Below are positions 1 through 12,500 of a stretch of DNA of 64,000 bases, piece after piece. Position 1 is the stretch's first letter. Each line of letters starts with the position of its first letter. A program made the position numbers and the translations under genes. The stretch covers positions 43,014,335 through 43,078,334 of the forward strand of contig OZ034970.1 of NCBI GenBank assembly GCA_964030785.1, given 5' to 3'. The stretch is from Siderastrea siderea. Its lineage: Eukaryota > Cnidaria > Anthozoa > Scleractinia > Rhizangiidae. Under the pieces are notes generated by a model. The model was given only the letters and a program-made list of their open reading frames with translations, made no database searches and was not told the origin of the DNA.

Positions 1-2430
1 TTTCGCGGCTGCCAAAAGTTTATTACAAGTGCTTCGAAGCTCCCCAGATCCTTTCTTTCGGGTAACCCCAGTAAAATGCCGGTGAAATCTCAGTATAAAT
101 TTTTGACCAGAGTAATATTTTTATTTAGTGGCAGTTCATGTTATTTGTTAACATCCGAACGCGATGAAGACAACCCATTTAACTGACAGTCGAATGATTT
201 TTATTTTGTTTTTGTAAATGAGCGCCGTTTCAAGTTCATTCAAGCGAACAGCCAATAATCCAAGGAGATTTGACAAGCCTTGACAGTTAATGACAGGATA
301 TGGAAACATTACGAACACCAAGCAACAGGGTTCGTGAGTAAAATGTGTTCAGTTTGATGCCCGGAAAAAAAAATAATCAAGCTGTGCTCAGCCTCGGAAC
401 ACTTTTAGGCTTTTTGAGAAACACTTTTCGAAAGCGAATGAGCCAAAAAAAGCCCCGAAATATATTTCAGACCGAAAAGTTTCAGGACTATTTTTGAGAA
501 ACGAACACCAGTTTATTCCTTCGCGGCTCCGCTTTTAGGCTTGGCTAAATCTACATATTATTTGCTTACTGGCGTAAATCTATCTGGGTTTACACACGTA
601 AATGAAAGTTAGGCACTGATCGACATTTTTACGTCAACGCAACCCGCTTACACATTTAGCATCATCTCTAATTTTATTTACACGCGTAAAGCCAGTTCAA
701 TTTTCGCACATGTAAAAATTACGTGACAGCTGAAATCCACCTTTTACGGGATTGCACTAGCATACCTTGAAAACGTTGTTAGTTGCTCCATGCTAAGTAA
801 CCCATGGACTGACAGCGATGAGTCGTCTAAAGCAGGCTATGTCTCCCCAAAATATTGAAATTTCGCTCACCTGACTTCCATCTTACTTTGCTAAATGCCA
901 CCAAATATACAACAAAACTTGATGGAAAGAGTCTAACAAACAGGACAGAACAACTAGGTAGGGGATAAAGTGTAGCATTAAAAGGATGGAAGTAGATAAC
1001 ACTTCATCAAGTTTGATTTGTCATGACAGGCCTCCAGAAATCAAATTTGCCATTCTGATGTAAGATTTTTCAGCCGATATATTGTCACTATAGTTTACAT
1101 TTCCTTACTTTCTACACTTTTGCCGATCTTTGTTTTTCTTCCTTCTTGAAGACAATTAGGAAAGCTTAAATAAGCCCTTAGTCATGTCTAAGGGGGGGTT
1201 ACAGTCAATTTTTAAAGAAACTGGATAGGATTTAAGAAAGAAATAAAAGAGATAAAAAATTTTCGTCAACACCCCCAGACAGTCAATTCCCAAGAGAGGG
1301 CACTTAAGTCAGTGCTTGCAAACTGTTTTGGTGTCCATCTATTAATTATTAACCTTAAATTGTAATTTCAACTCACTTTAAACTATTCATATTTTTTCAT
1401 TTTTCCATAAATTGATCAATACGCTCACTTTTTTCTTCCTTACGGACATTTTAAAAATCGCCAAAAAATTCTGGAAGATCCATGGGAGCTCGCACTACAA
1501 ACTTTAAGATGGCATTTTGATTGAATGTAAACTCAAGGAGATAACTGAGAAAAACAGCTAAATCACTGGGAAAACATAGCATCCAACTGTAATCCCCCGT
1601 AAGAAAATATAATATATCAACCGCCTGCATACCGTCTCTTTAAGGCTCGCCGATCTATAATACTGGAAGAGACTTTGCCTTTAAATTTTCTCTTTATTGA
1701 ATAAAAAAGCAGCAGTTAATAAAACTGATGCACATACTCGGTACACACCCAAGTACGATTTTTACAAAATCACCCCTTCATATAAATACAGGTGTCTTAA
1801 GCTTTTTGTTTAGTGATTTCAAAACATATCACGTTGGCGTAGGTTAAAATAAAAGAAAAATACAGTCAGAAACAAGACATAGCTAAACTTTGCATCTATC
1901 ACAAGCGAGTTTGTGGAGTATCTCACGCATTGAAATCGAATCTCCAACTCATTGCCTGACGATTGTCTCATTTGCTGTTCTAAATTCTGTTCTTGTATGT
2001 TGTTGTTGCTTCTGTTCTGGATAATTAATTGTCCAAGTAACTGTGCACTTAAGAAAGGTTTTTAGCTGTCCCGATTGGTCTTTTATCAGTTAAATATTGA
2101 ACTCATAAGAATACACTATTTCAAGACTAAATAAAAAACTTGATGATTTCTTGGACATTCTCTTTTTCTTTTGTTAACTTTAACTTGCTAGTAGCTAGAA
2201 AACGCCTGTTCACTCAGACTAAAATAAAATAACAAAACCAAATAAGCTGATTATTTCAGCAAATTTACTTAATGGATTTTGGAAATTCTTTAAGAGTTAC
2301 CCGCTATCACTACTGTTCAATGTAACTGCTGGTGTTCTCTACATCAAACAGACCTCTGTTATAATTATTATGACTTATTTTCGGTTTTGTTAGATTCCTC
2401 TGTAGCGGTTATTACTGAAAAGGAGTAACA
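1..2430. other. No gene seen; one dispersed repeat copy
   Basis: No exon with a recognisable product or paired splice sites was found here. The part around 1185-1650 is a diverged direct copy of 7135-7360. Both hold a G-run, then a stretch close to GGATTTAAGAAA, then GGGAGCTCGnACTACAAAC and GGGAAAACAT in the same order. The rest is AT-rich sequence without visible structure. Confidence 0.5.
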
Positions 2431-2469
2431 AGGCGAAATTGTATGGTAACACCCCTTCTCGTCTAAGAC

Positions 2470-2547
2470 CAACCTCGTTCCCAGGGTCTCTCTCTCCCCG
2501 CCCCCCAGAGCGAGAGAAGAGAGACCCTGGTTGGGTCTGGTCACGTG
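2470..2547 (+). repeat. Short GC-rich fold-back repeat, copy 1
   Basis: A CCAGGGTCTCTC segment is followed by its reverse complement after a C-rich loop (CCCCGCCCCCCAGAG), so the unit folds on itself. A second copy in the opposite orientation lies at 5131-5206. The two copies flank the broken gene at 2699-5052. I recall this as an abundant coral repeat, but I cannot name it. Confidence 0.75.
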
Positions 2548-2938
2548 CCCCCCAGAATTTGGGGGGTGACCAAAAAATCGTTGATGGAAGGGGCGGCTTG
2601 GAGTGTTTTTGTCAATACTAAGCCTACGGGAGAGCGTAAAGTGTTGCCACCAAAATAAACACATATTTCACGTGGTTCCGGTACGTTGCATTACGGCCAT
2701 GTCGCAGTGCAATCCAGTGCAAACGCCGAAAAAAATTTATCAATCGTCCAGTAACAGAAATCCAAGTTGTTGCAGGTTGTGTGGATTTGTTAAAGACGAG
2801 AATTATTGCAAAAATCTCTTTGCGGAAGCCAACAAGCAATTGCTTGCCGTGGCCGAGGAGGTTTACGGAAGGCCTCTGCTTCGCAAAGTAAACGAAGAAT
2901 TAAGGCCGCATCTATTATGTAGGCCTTGTGAAAGAAGG

Positions 2939-3940
2939 TTAAGGCCGCGGGTGAGGAACCAAGTGAAACGAATGGTAGCGACATTGCGCGAAATATTCAT
3001 GAATAGGCTCTTCAGTAAAACTTTCAGTTTCTGAATCAATAATCGCACGTGCGGTAAAAATCGTGTGTTACTGAGCTGGGACTTTTAAGCATTTTTAAAT
3101 AAACAAAAAACTGTCGAAGTCCGGCTTTTTTTTACGTTCAAACGTTACTAAAACCTTTTTGGAAGTTTTCCAACTTAATAAAACAAAGCAAAAACTACAA
3201 TGATACTCCTTATATTATAGCTAACATAGAGCTTGGGAAACGCTTATATTCTTCAATCTAAATATTTGCGATCTCGAAATTGAAACGTATTGTTCCTTTC
3301 TGGATAGTGAACAATAGCTGCTAGAATTTAATTTCCATAATTAGCATAATCTTACCTTACACATTCGTGTTTATTGGGTAGGCCTTCGGAAGCCCTAAAA
3401 CCACCAATTTTGTGTCCAAGAATACAGCGCGGATATGGAATTTCCTGTGCTGACACATCAGGCAGACAAACTAGGTGTATTGTAGATTGTCACAACAGAA
3501 GCAATTTTCTCAAACAGGCTTTTGAACAAAATATTGAGCGCTTCAAATGTAAACATGGACAATTTTACTCATTTAAAAACTTACAACTTTCGATGGAACT
3601 CCAAATCCTATAATCGGCTTCTGTTGTGACACAATGGAGGTTGTAACTGATCAATGAGTGGTAAGATCAAGCAGTGTTGTCTTCTCCAAGAGGAGAAAAC
3701 TTGGACACGGAATCGCGTTTTACAAACTCTTAACTTTGGGAGCTCATAGCACCGCAAAGAAGCCCAATCTACTAAAAGAAAACAACTTTGTTGCACTTCC
3801 ACCATTCCCCAAGCTCTCTGCTAAGTTTCAACGGAATCGGCTCCGAAAAGGTCAAGACACAACATTTTTTAGCGTAAGACCTCCACCAAAATGTTGCCTT
3901 ATAAATTTATTCATGAGTAGTTTGTCACCCGCGGCCTTAA
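2939..3940. mobile_element. Non-autonomous TTAA-target DNA transposon (piggyBac-like)
   Basis: The element occupies 2943-3936 (994 bp) between two TTAA tetranucleotides at 2939-2942 and 3937-3940. Its ends are inverted repeats, GGCCGCGGGTGA on the left and TCACCCGCGGCC on the right, with weaker matching further in. TTAA duplication is the signature of piggyBac-type transposases. Neither strand inside has a transposase-like ORF, so it is non-autonomous. An inner inverted match (GTCACAACAGAAGC near 3489 and GCTTCTGTTGTGAC near 3617) adds secondary structure. It interrupts codon TTA of the surrounding exon. Confidence 0.8.
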
Positions 3941-4278
3941 AGAACTTTAAAGAATTCAAGGGCATCATATATGAAAGTCAACGCTACTTAGAAAGAAGCG
4001 AACGGGTGAAGCGTTGTATCGATGTGTCGCCGTCTGCGCCCGGACTTTGAAGACCGCAAAGGATCAGAAAACGAGTCGTCGCGGACGGAGTTTTCCTGCC
4101 GTTGCCGCCGAAGAGCAGTTAAGCGTCCAGTCTTGTACAGAAAAGGAGGTTAGAACAGGAAAATGATTTTATATTCGGTATTGAATATTTTACGCGAACG
4201 ACGGCAGTCCGCGCGTTATGTTTTTTCATGTTGTTGACAAAATTTAGACACCTCAAATTTTTTCGCTCTTTCATTCAG

Positions 4279-4722
4279 GATGACCTTGAGGTGCTGGAGA
4301 TTTCCCAACCCTGGAATCTGCAGGAAAGTGAAGCTCAGCCAAAGGTAAATACATTTTAAAGCTTGTTTTCATTCATTCAATTCGCTAGTAATTTGGCTCT
4401 AGACTTGTGAAATAAAATCAGAATTTATACTGACGTGTAAGCTTACCGTATGTGTATTCGCTCTACCCGTTCGTTGTTTATCTCTTCATCGTTTACTGTG
4501 ATATTTCTTTTTCTGTAGATTGACCAACCAGAGCCGCTAGAAAACCTTCAGGCCAGCAATCGGCAGGAAAGTTTTGTTGAACCAAAGGTACATTTATTTT
4601 TAGGAATGCTTTCAATTATTCAATTCGCTTAGGTCGGCTGCTTGTGAAATAAATATAGAATTGCAGCCGTGTTTGGATGGCGTTGTTTATTTCATTATTC
4701 GTGTTGATTTCTTTTTCTGTAG
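4279..4722 (+). repeat. Tandem exon-plus-intron duplication
   Basis: Exon 4279-4344 with its downstream intron (to 4518) and exon 4519-4587 with its intron (to 4722) are diverged copies. Both introns contain ATTCAATTCGCT, CTTGTGAAATAAA, GTTGTTTAT and end TTTCTTTTTCTGTAG. Both exons are phase 0, 66 and 69 bp, and encode acidic Pro/Gln-rich peptides ending in P-K. Confidence 0.75.
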
Positions 4723-5130
4723 ATCCAACCGCTATCCGAAGAAGAAGTTCTTAAAAACGTTCTCGCTGAAGGAGAAAAGGAGTTGATAGAGGTGGCGCGA
4801 AGAGTGACTAAATCTGTACTCAGGGAGCGTGGATTTACTGGAATGAGCACTCTAAATTTCAAGGAAGTGGTCAAAGAAGTACGGAGTCAGTGCCCTACAG
4901 TTTACAAGATACTATCTCAGATGGTCCAGCTCTGCATCGACGCCGATAAAAAGAAAGCTCCTTTGGCTCTTATTTATGGCGGCCTGAAGACTGCTGTAAA
5001 ACATGACACGTTTAATGGCGGTCGGAGGGCGCGATTGATAGCCTCGTTTTGAAATCGACAGACGACAACGCGACAAAATACTTGACATTAGAGGACCTCT
5101 CCCTTATGTTCTAATTTGTCCAGGAGGCAA

Positions 5131-5206
5131 GTGACCAGACCCAACCAGGGTCTCTCTTCTCTCGCTCTTGGGGGCGGGGAGAGAGAGACTCTGGGAACGA
5201 GGTTGA
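5131..5206 (-). repeat. Short GC-rich fold-back repeat, copy 2
   Basis: Inverted copy of 2470-2547: CCAACCAGGGTCTCTCTTCT, a G-rich loop, then AGAGACTCTGG and GAACGAGGTTG. It begins about 80 bp after the stop of the broken gene and may mark where that gene lost its 3' part. Confidence 0.75.
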
Positions 5207-6260
5207 TCTAAGACAACAAAACTCGCAGTGTCCAAGTCCTTCTTTCAGTCTGGAATAACTCACATCGCTCATTTCCCTGAATGCAACATCTGGAAGGAAA
5301 ATAAAAGGTAGATTTTTACGACTCATGAAAAACATACCAACTTCACAGGTTCAGCCTGTTCGATAGATCAGATCGAATAATCTGAAAACCCGGCTCCCAA
5401 GTTAAAATGCGCCCTATATGTTGTTCGAATACAAAGGCCCATTGCTTAGAAATAATTAACAGATGTCAAGGTAACAATTCAAAATCTGGGGATAAGGAGA
5501 CTAAGTTCGCAAAGTATACTTACTCACATGGAATTTACTTCTTGCAGGTACATGTATAACGTACTTTTGTAAACCCAGTGTTTGTAGTTTCTCTAATAAA
5601 GGACATTTCATTGACCTTCAGACTGGTGCACTAGTACTCACACAAGTACGATTACCACCATCTACGCCCCTTTGTATTATTTTCTTTGTTTTTGTTTGTT
5701 TTGTTTTGTGTTTTTTTTTTTGGCATAAACAATTTTCGTTTTCGGAAGTGCAGCAATATTGCGAGTCCGCGCAAACCGGGAAACATAACGCTGGAGTACG
5801 GTTCATAACAGCATCCCTCCAAGGACGAGGGCTTTACTCGTCAAAACTTAAAACCACTTGACACGGCACAGTAAAAGATGAACGTCTTCCAATATTCTGG
5901 AACAAGATTTGTAAACGATTTTGATATATCTAGAATTTTAACAGCTTTCAACATCAAAGGTGTGCAGCTAAAGCTATAATGACTGAGTATCGCTAATTTT
6001 AGTCGCCCTTTTGCGTTCACTTGGTGTTGTGTTCAAATTTCTGTAATTCCCTTCATCATAGAACGAGGCGCCTGGAATTTGGAGTAGTTGAGGTTATATC
6101 GGGGTAAATATAAGCGTAACAGTTTTCTTATCGCTTTGCTACTCTGTGCAAGTCGATTCACCCGGTGAAGTCCCATGGTCCATATTTAAACCCTGCTCAT
6201 CGTTTCCATGTCAAATATACGACTCTAGAGTTGCTACATCAGGTACATAGGGTAGTGCTA
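5207..6260. other. No gene seen (3' flank of the TRP-like gene)
   Basis: No coding exon recognised. It contains T-rich runs (5680-5720) and lies between the broken zinc-binding gene and the end of the TRP-like gene. Confidence 0.5.
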
Positions 6261-6262
6261 TT

Positions 6263-6272
6263 TTTATTTATT
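6263..6272 (-). terminator. Poly(A) signals of the TRP-SPRY gene
   Basis: Two overlapping TTTATT hexamers on the plus strand read AATAAA on the minus strand, about 95 nt past the TGA at 6363-6365. Position and sequence fit a cleavage and polyadenylation signal. Confidence 0.55.
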
Positions 6273-6362
6273 ATAATGCTTTTATTAGTTATTGTTTTTC
6301 TATTGCAGGGATCCGGCCCAGTGGCAATATGATATGCCCTTCGAAAGAGGACTTAACTTCAG

Positions 6363-6589
6363 TCAGTGATCGAGAACAATTCTTACCCTAGCCAACACGC
6401 TGCATCCATCAGCCAAGGCTATGTAGGGATAGTATGGTCCTTTTTCCTTTTTTAGGGTAATGACCTTTTCCTCATCTTTCATACGTATCTTTCTGCCGTT
6501 GAGGGTAAAGAGAAATGAAAATTCTCCGTCGCTATTTTCCTCTCTTATTGTGCAGCGAATAAGATCACCTCGACGAGCCATAGCAGGGC
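6363..6589 (-). CDS. TRP-SPRY exon 15 (SPRY end, stop)
   Basis: Acceptor TGTCTTTCGCAG. It encodes RRGDLIRCTI, FLFTLNGRKI (the SPRY 'FTxNG' strand at 705-709) and YYPYIALADG, then stops after VLDH. SPRY domains mediate protein-protein contacts; in ion channels they are known from ryanodine receptors. Confidence 0.88.
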
Positions 6590-9500
6590 CTGCGAAAGAC
6601 ACAACAGTTAGTTGGCCTGGTACTAGGGTTCAGTAATGGTAAGCCTTTACAAGGTAAGAACAAATAAGAAAGCACGAGAAAGAGCAGAGTGTATCAATTA
6701 TGCGCAACACGTAAGTATGAAAATTTTTAACAAAAAAAAGATAATTACTTTTATTACATTCTCAATGTCATTTGTTGGATTCCCAGCTTTCTGATTGGCT
6801 CACCGTAAAGAGGCTATCAGCGAATAAACCTAGTTTTGCCTCATAAGAAAATTTGAAGCCATGAAAAGAGTGGTTGCGTTCACAAGTTTTCGTGGGTTGA
6901 AAACGTTTTGTCCAAAAATATGGCAGAAAATTCAAATGGTTGTAACTAAGTCGACGCTATGCGCCCGAATGGGTGTTTCTCACCTCTTAACCAACACACA
7001 CTCTTACAATAATTGTTAAGTACATATATGTTATATTGGCGTACAAAACTCTCAAAAGAAGTTGTGCTTATTTGTACAGTTGACCATCTCTTTAAAATGC
7101 GCTTGTAAAAGAAAAAAGGCGTAAATTCCAGTACACTTTACTTGAGGGGGAGTTCCGTCAAATTGTTAGGATTTAAGAAAAAAATAAGAGAGGGTTAAAA
7201 TTTTTTATCGCACCACCAAGCAGATTTATGGGAGCTCGTACTACAAACCTGTTGTAGCATATTTGAATTGAATAAAACCTAGAGGAGATAATTAAGAAAA
7301 ATGGGTAGCACTCTTGGGAAAACATTGCAGCTGACCAGACTCTCCTCTTAAAGGCTCATTACCAACTACTCTACGAATGCTCCGCTAAGAAAATGTGCGA
7401 CCAATGTGTGAGGGAAGGAGCATTTCTGGTGCTGGCAAATGCGAAAAATGTTACAAATGCATTCCTCTTTCTTTCCAATACCTTCAGTTTCTAGTTCTCT
7501 GTCGTCTTCCTCACAGCTGTAAAAAAACTTTCCATCACTCGTATGGTATCCCAAAGAATTGTCTTCCCATCCAGGCATAGCAAGGTTATCGTAGTCTTTA
7601 TTCACCACTCCTATTCCAACTTGTCCATTGTTCTCGGTTTCTAAAACGACCACCTGAAAATATAATGCGGTGCCAGTGGCTATGTTATTCTAATGCAAGG
7701 CTTCTCACCTCTTTGCAGCAGGACCTCCCATTAACTCGTGCAGGTCAATCACGGGCTGTTTTTCAAATTTCATTTCGTACGAAGTAAGGAGAGAGTTTAA
7801 ACATAGATTTTCTTTTGTGTAACGATAAGATTCAATCTCTTAGGCCACACCAACAAGCAAAGATCGATCCGTTATACTGAGTATGAAATCCAAATAGTTT
7901 TGGCATAGTTTCAAGAAACCGAATGAGCTGTGGGAAAAAAAGCATTTTACAGTGGTTTTCATTGGCAAACAACTATAAAGGATAAATACCAATTGTGTTT
8001 TCTTAGAGACAGTGCGTGTTGCAGCAATCGATAGAACAAATTCAAGTCCACTGTGAAAGATGCCTAAAAATTGGTGGGTAAGCTCATTAACACGCGATCG
8101 AGACTTCGATGCCGTTGTTCCGTTCGACCGGTTCTTCTCAAAGGGAAATTTTCGACCAAAATTTCCCGAGTTTTTCTTTGAATAGTAAACGACCACGATC
8201 TATAAAATGGCTCTTGAGTAGCGTACTCAATAAATATGAAAAAATTAGTGTTAAAATAGTAGTGAATTTCATGAAAGTTATAAAACACTTCTACTTCGGC
8301 TTTTTAAAGATTAAATGCATGTTAAAATTTACATGGGTATTCGTAATTCGCCGCTTTTTACTGACCTCAAAATATGGTAGCTTTGAAGAAAAGGGGATTT
8401 GATATCTTGCCCCAGGGACTTGCTTCTCTTTTGGTTTGTTATCTGTAGAAAAAAAAAAGTGATATAAACCCTCTTCAGCCTGGGAATCGGGAGCACAAAA
8501 TGCCCGCGCTGACTGTAAACGTTCATTCTTTGTGATTTCTCCTAAATTCACGCTGGAACAATTTGGCATTAATGTCATTGTTCATCATATATACGATGCC
8601 AGGGCAACTACATTTTGACAGGCAGTTTTCTCAACATTTTGAATTTGACTGCCTTAGATGAATATTTTAAAATTTATTTCGCTAATTTTTTATCTTTTAA
8701 TCCATTTTAGTGTTCTGTTATTGCTTTTGTTACTTATCGGGCTATTTTAATGGTTTTTGAAGGTTTTGGAAAAAGCCAGAAATCCATGGCCAATGAAAGA
8801 TGGTGGATCCAACTTGGCCGCCATTTTCAAATCATAACGTAATTCGCACATCGAATGGCGGCCTCAACTCGTGTTGTGGACCTAACAGGAAGCTATTTTA
8901 AAATTAATGTCTACCCCTGAAGTTTCGTTGCCTTTTCGTTTTTAATACTCTCGGATTTCAGGAGGCGAGGAACGAAAAAAAGCCACAGGACGGAAAAAGG
9001 GCCAGGCTGAATAGGGTTAAGTATAGTTGATGTACCTTACGAAATTGACCCTTTATAAAAATTAAGATTTCGTTATGTTAACAACAAAAGAAACGGGGGG
9101 AAAGATATGTAAGAAGCCCGAGAAGAAGAAGAAGAAGAAGAAGAAGAAGAAGAAGAAGAAGAAGAAGAAGAAGAAGAAGAAGAAGAAGAAGAAGAAGGAT
9201 TAAACTTGTATCTTCATTACAGCTACCAATACAGAAGTAAGGTATGAATTACCTACGTGATTCAATCACAACAAGCAGGTATATTTTACCTTCGCACGTT
9301 AAAAGGAGACCTTCTATTCGTATTTTCGAGTGGCAATCCCACGCCTTGAAATAAAAAGATGAATTTAAATATAATAGAGTCTTTTGTTTCAAGAAGATAA
9401 TTTATACAAGAAATCTACCGTTATACTTAAAAGAGGTTAACTTTGCCACGCCATCTTTATAGAAAGCGTGGATTAAAAATTATGTGGAAATTGTTTCTTA

Positions 9501-12500
9501 GTGAAATTTTTACCAATACCGTTACTGAGACCAAATCTCCTGAGGGTACAAAAGAGCTGGATTGGATGCCACAGCTCACCATTTGTCGTTTTTTCCTTTG
9601 TCAAGCAGCTGTTTATTTATTCCGAGTTTGGTATAATCAACTGAGATACCAAAATGATAAGAGCGGGGTGGGGTCTAGCAATTTATTGAACAAAAAACGA
9701 TTTGACGAGCCAAATCGATTATTATCTCAGTTAAAATTGAAACGCTGACAGAAGTATCAAATTATTTAATTTTTGGCAAATTTTGGAACGTGAAACTGAC
9801 TGGGAATCTTAGCACCTTCATTGCGGGTGAAAAATTGCTTAAACGCCGTTATTGCTGATAGCGCCATAGTCCCCCAGCAGCGTCATTAAAATGCAGAACC
9901 CATGATCTTAACCTTACGTTGAAAAAGACATCACAGGATATGTATTAACGGCTAAATAGTTTCCAAATGTTCTATAGCAATTGGAATTAATTAATTAATT
10001 AATTAATTACCTCTGGGCCACGATCTACTAGCATTTCTTTATCTCCTTCTTGAGGTTTGAATGTTGTGCAAAGAATCTGGCTGATCATTTGGCGGTTTCT
10101 TTCTGTCTCATGCAGCATCAGGTCAAGTTTTTTCGCATCTGAAATATTTAAATACTTTAGTAGTGGAGCTCCTTTGCGGCCGAAGGCCGCAGAGCAGAGC
10201 ACCATTAGCGTAAGCAAATCGGGAAACCTATCGATCCGCGAAATTTTGGTTCTGACGTCAGCGTACGTCCGCCCGCCCGTTCAGGCTCTAGGGGAGGAGG
10301 AGGGGGAGGGAGTCCCAAGGCAACCCAACCGGGGGATGAGAATGCCATCTTTTTTGACAGGGAACCACGCGTTGTTTTTTTTTTCTCGGACTTCATCTTT
10401 GTTATGTTCTCGGCTGCGAACTCGGTCGACACATCGCTTGAGTTTGTAGCATTTGGCAGCGATCCCGACACCAATAATTATTATAACAGAGCTAGTGCCT
10501 GCGGTTTTTTCTGTCCACAACCATAACTTTTGCGGCAATGCAAATACATTTTTTCAGGACCTGAACACCCGTGTGTTTATCTTGATCGAGCTGCGAATGA
10601 TAAACAGCCGGATAAGTAATAAAATTACGACCAAATTTACGATGTAGTTAGCTTTGCCTAATGGTCGTCGTGCGTATCTATGACAGTGAAACTTTAAATA
10701 AGTGTTTTTGGCCAGGGATGGACAGGATGGAAACGGATTGCAACTTGAAAGAAATCGGGCCACCTTTTTCAAGTTTTCCCCACGCTTTTAGCCAAAACCA
10801 TTATAAACTGATTGTGTTTAGTTTTCCTTTCAATAATCCACTTTATATCTTTCTCTTGGAGTGCCCATGAAGACCACTTTGTGTCAAGAAAATGTTTTTA
10901 GTTTTGATTAAACCAAAATTTGGACCCTAAGACATAAAAATACCCCTGACATAGCTCCATAAACGGACATTGTCATCTATTTAACGTATAGCCAAAACAA
11001 AGTATAGTTCTTAAATTTTTTAATTATCAAAGGTCGTCCAACTTTGGTTTCTTCCTTGAGGCAAAATAAAATATATGTATTTAGCCAAGCCTACAAGCGG
11101 AGCTCCACAATGTGTTCGGACCGGCGCAAAAACCATGGTTGTGGACAGAAAAAACTAGAAGGCACTAGCTCTGCTATATTTGGCGTCGGGACCGCTGCGA
11201 AATGCTACGAACTAGAGCGTTTGTTGTCTTTGCTAAAACGCGAGTCACCATGCGATTTTGCGCAAAAAACGCGGGAAACAGCACAGGGTAATCTCAAGTG
11301 TATGCCACCTCATATTGGTGGACGTATAAAGAACGGACGTACGGACGTACGGACCGACGGTCGCGTGACTATTACATCACTACCAAAGTTTCTTGGCTTG
11401 ATAGGTTACCAAATTTGTTTAGCAATGGTGCTCCGCTGGGGAGGTGTGCGCACGGGCTCTGCTATAACATACTATGTGAAAATATGGTTCACCCGTGGTG
11501 TAGTGGTATCAGATCTGCCTTGTATGCAGAAGACCGGGGCTCGAGTCCTCGCTGGTGAACCACATTTTCACAGAGTATGTTATAGCTTGCCTATACGTTT
11601 ATATGCTTTGTTCCTTTGTTATAGCAGATCTCTAATGTGATTCTGTGTGAAGATATGGCTGATTCACTTAGTATGAATATTCCGGCTTGCTGTCTAGCTT
11701 GTCATGTTGCGTGCTTATTTAAATATTCAGATCTCTTTGTAAGTCGTTCCTAAGTGAAATCAGACTCCCCACGTCGAGTGATCTACCCTGTGATCTTAGT
11801 GAGTAATTAGTAAATTCAGCCTCAACCTTGTCCCCAGGCCTTTACGCGCTTAACAAATGTCAGCGTAAAGCTTTGGACCGAATACGATAGCGCGAAGCCG
11901 GTCCTAGGCGAATCTTACCGTTAAGCTCGACGGGTGACGTCACATTTGATATTCCGCCGAGGACGACAAGGAACGAGCCTGTTATTCAGAATATTTCGCA
12001 CGGATGGCCAGCATGGAAATGGATTCCAACTTGAAGATGTCGGGAGAACTTTTTCACGTTCTTCCCATGTAACTAAAATAAAATTATTCAAAACGCTATT
12101 TCTTCGAAAATTCTCTTTGATGTCGTCCTCTTGGTGGTCTAGAAGCCGTTCGAGTTCGAGTAAGATATTTAGACATAATTTTTTTTTCTTACCACAAAAA
12201 CGGAAAATTCTCCAAACTGATGTTAAAAATAGATGAAATAGTGCCCCTTTAAAAAATTAGTTCATGAGCTGCTTTGCAAAATATGATTTGCAGCTGATGT
12301 ACTGAAGATGAAACAAAATGCAGAAAGAATTTACACCGACGGAGTTTTACCTGTCACAGGGAATAAATTGGTGTGTTTTTCGAAATATTTCTCCTCCAGA
12401 TGTGTAAAAAACATCTTCTCATTTGTCCCTACAAAAAAGAGAGAAAACATGTAACATTGGGCATTGCGCATATTTTATTTCTTCAATAAATATTGTGTAC

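Larger units (their letters stand above)
2699..5052 (+). pseudogene. Broken multi-exon zinc-binding (ZAD-like) cnidarian gene
   Basis: The start is the ATG at 2699. Exon 1 encodes a C-x2-C (Cys25, Cys28) and later C-x2-C (Cys74, Cys77) pair, like a ZAD or treble-clef zinc module, then CERRL. The reading continues after a transposon at 3937 (LKNFKEFKGI, then ERVKRC). A GT donor follows at 4147. Three more exons are 4279-4344, 4519-4587 and 4723-5052, all with AG/GT borders and phase 0. The last encodes a helical stretch (VARRVTKSV, CPTVYKILSQM) ending at TGA 5050. From memory this resembles a large cnidarian multi-copy family whose longer members continue into a DUF6589-type region; that part is absent here. 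Damage: a 994-bp insertion, and an apparent one-base deletion near 4039-4042 that makes TGA at 4048 while the plus-one frame stays open to the donor. Function unknown; family call moderately sure. Confidence 0.6.

Noticed and set aside
11488..11560. Functional tRNA-Thr(UGU) gene
   Set aside because: Poor D stem, acceptor mismatch, encoded CCA and the inverted arms argue for a repeat-derived sequence.
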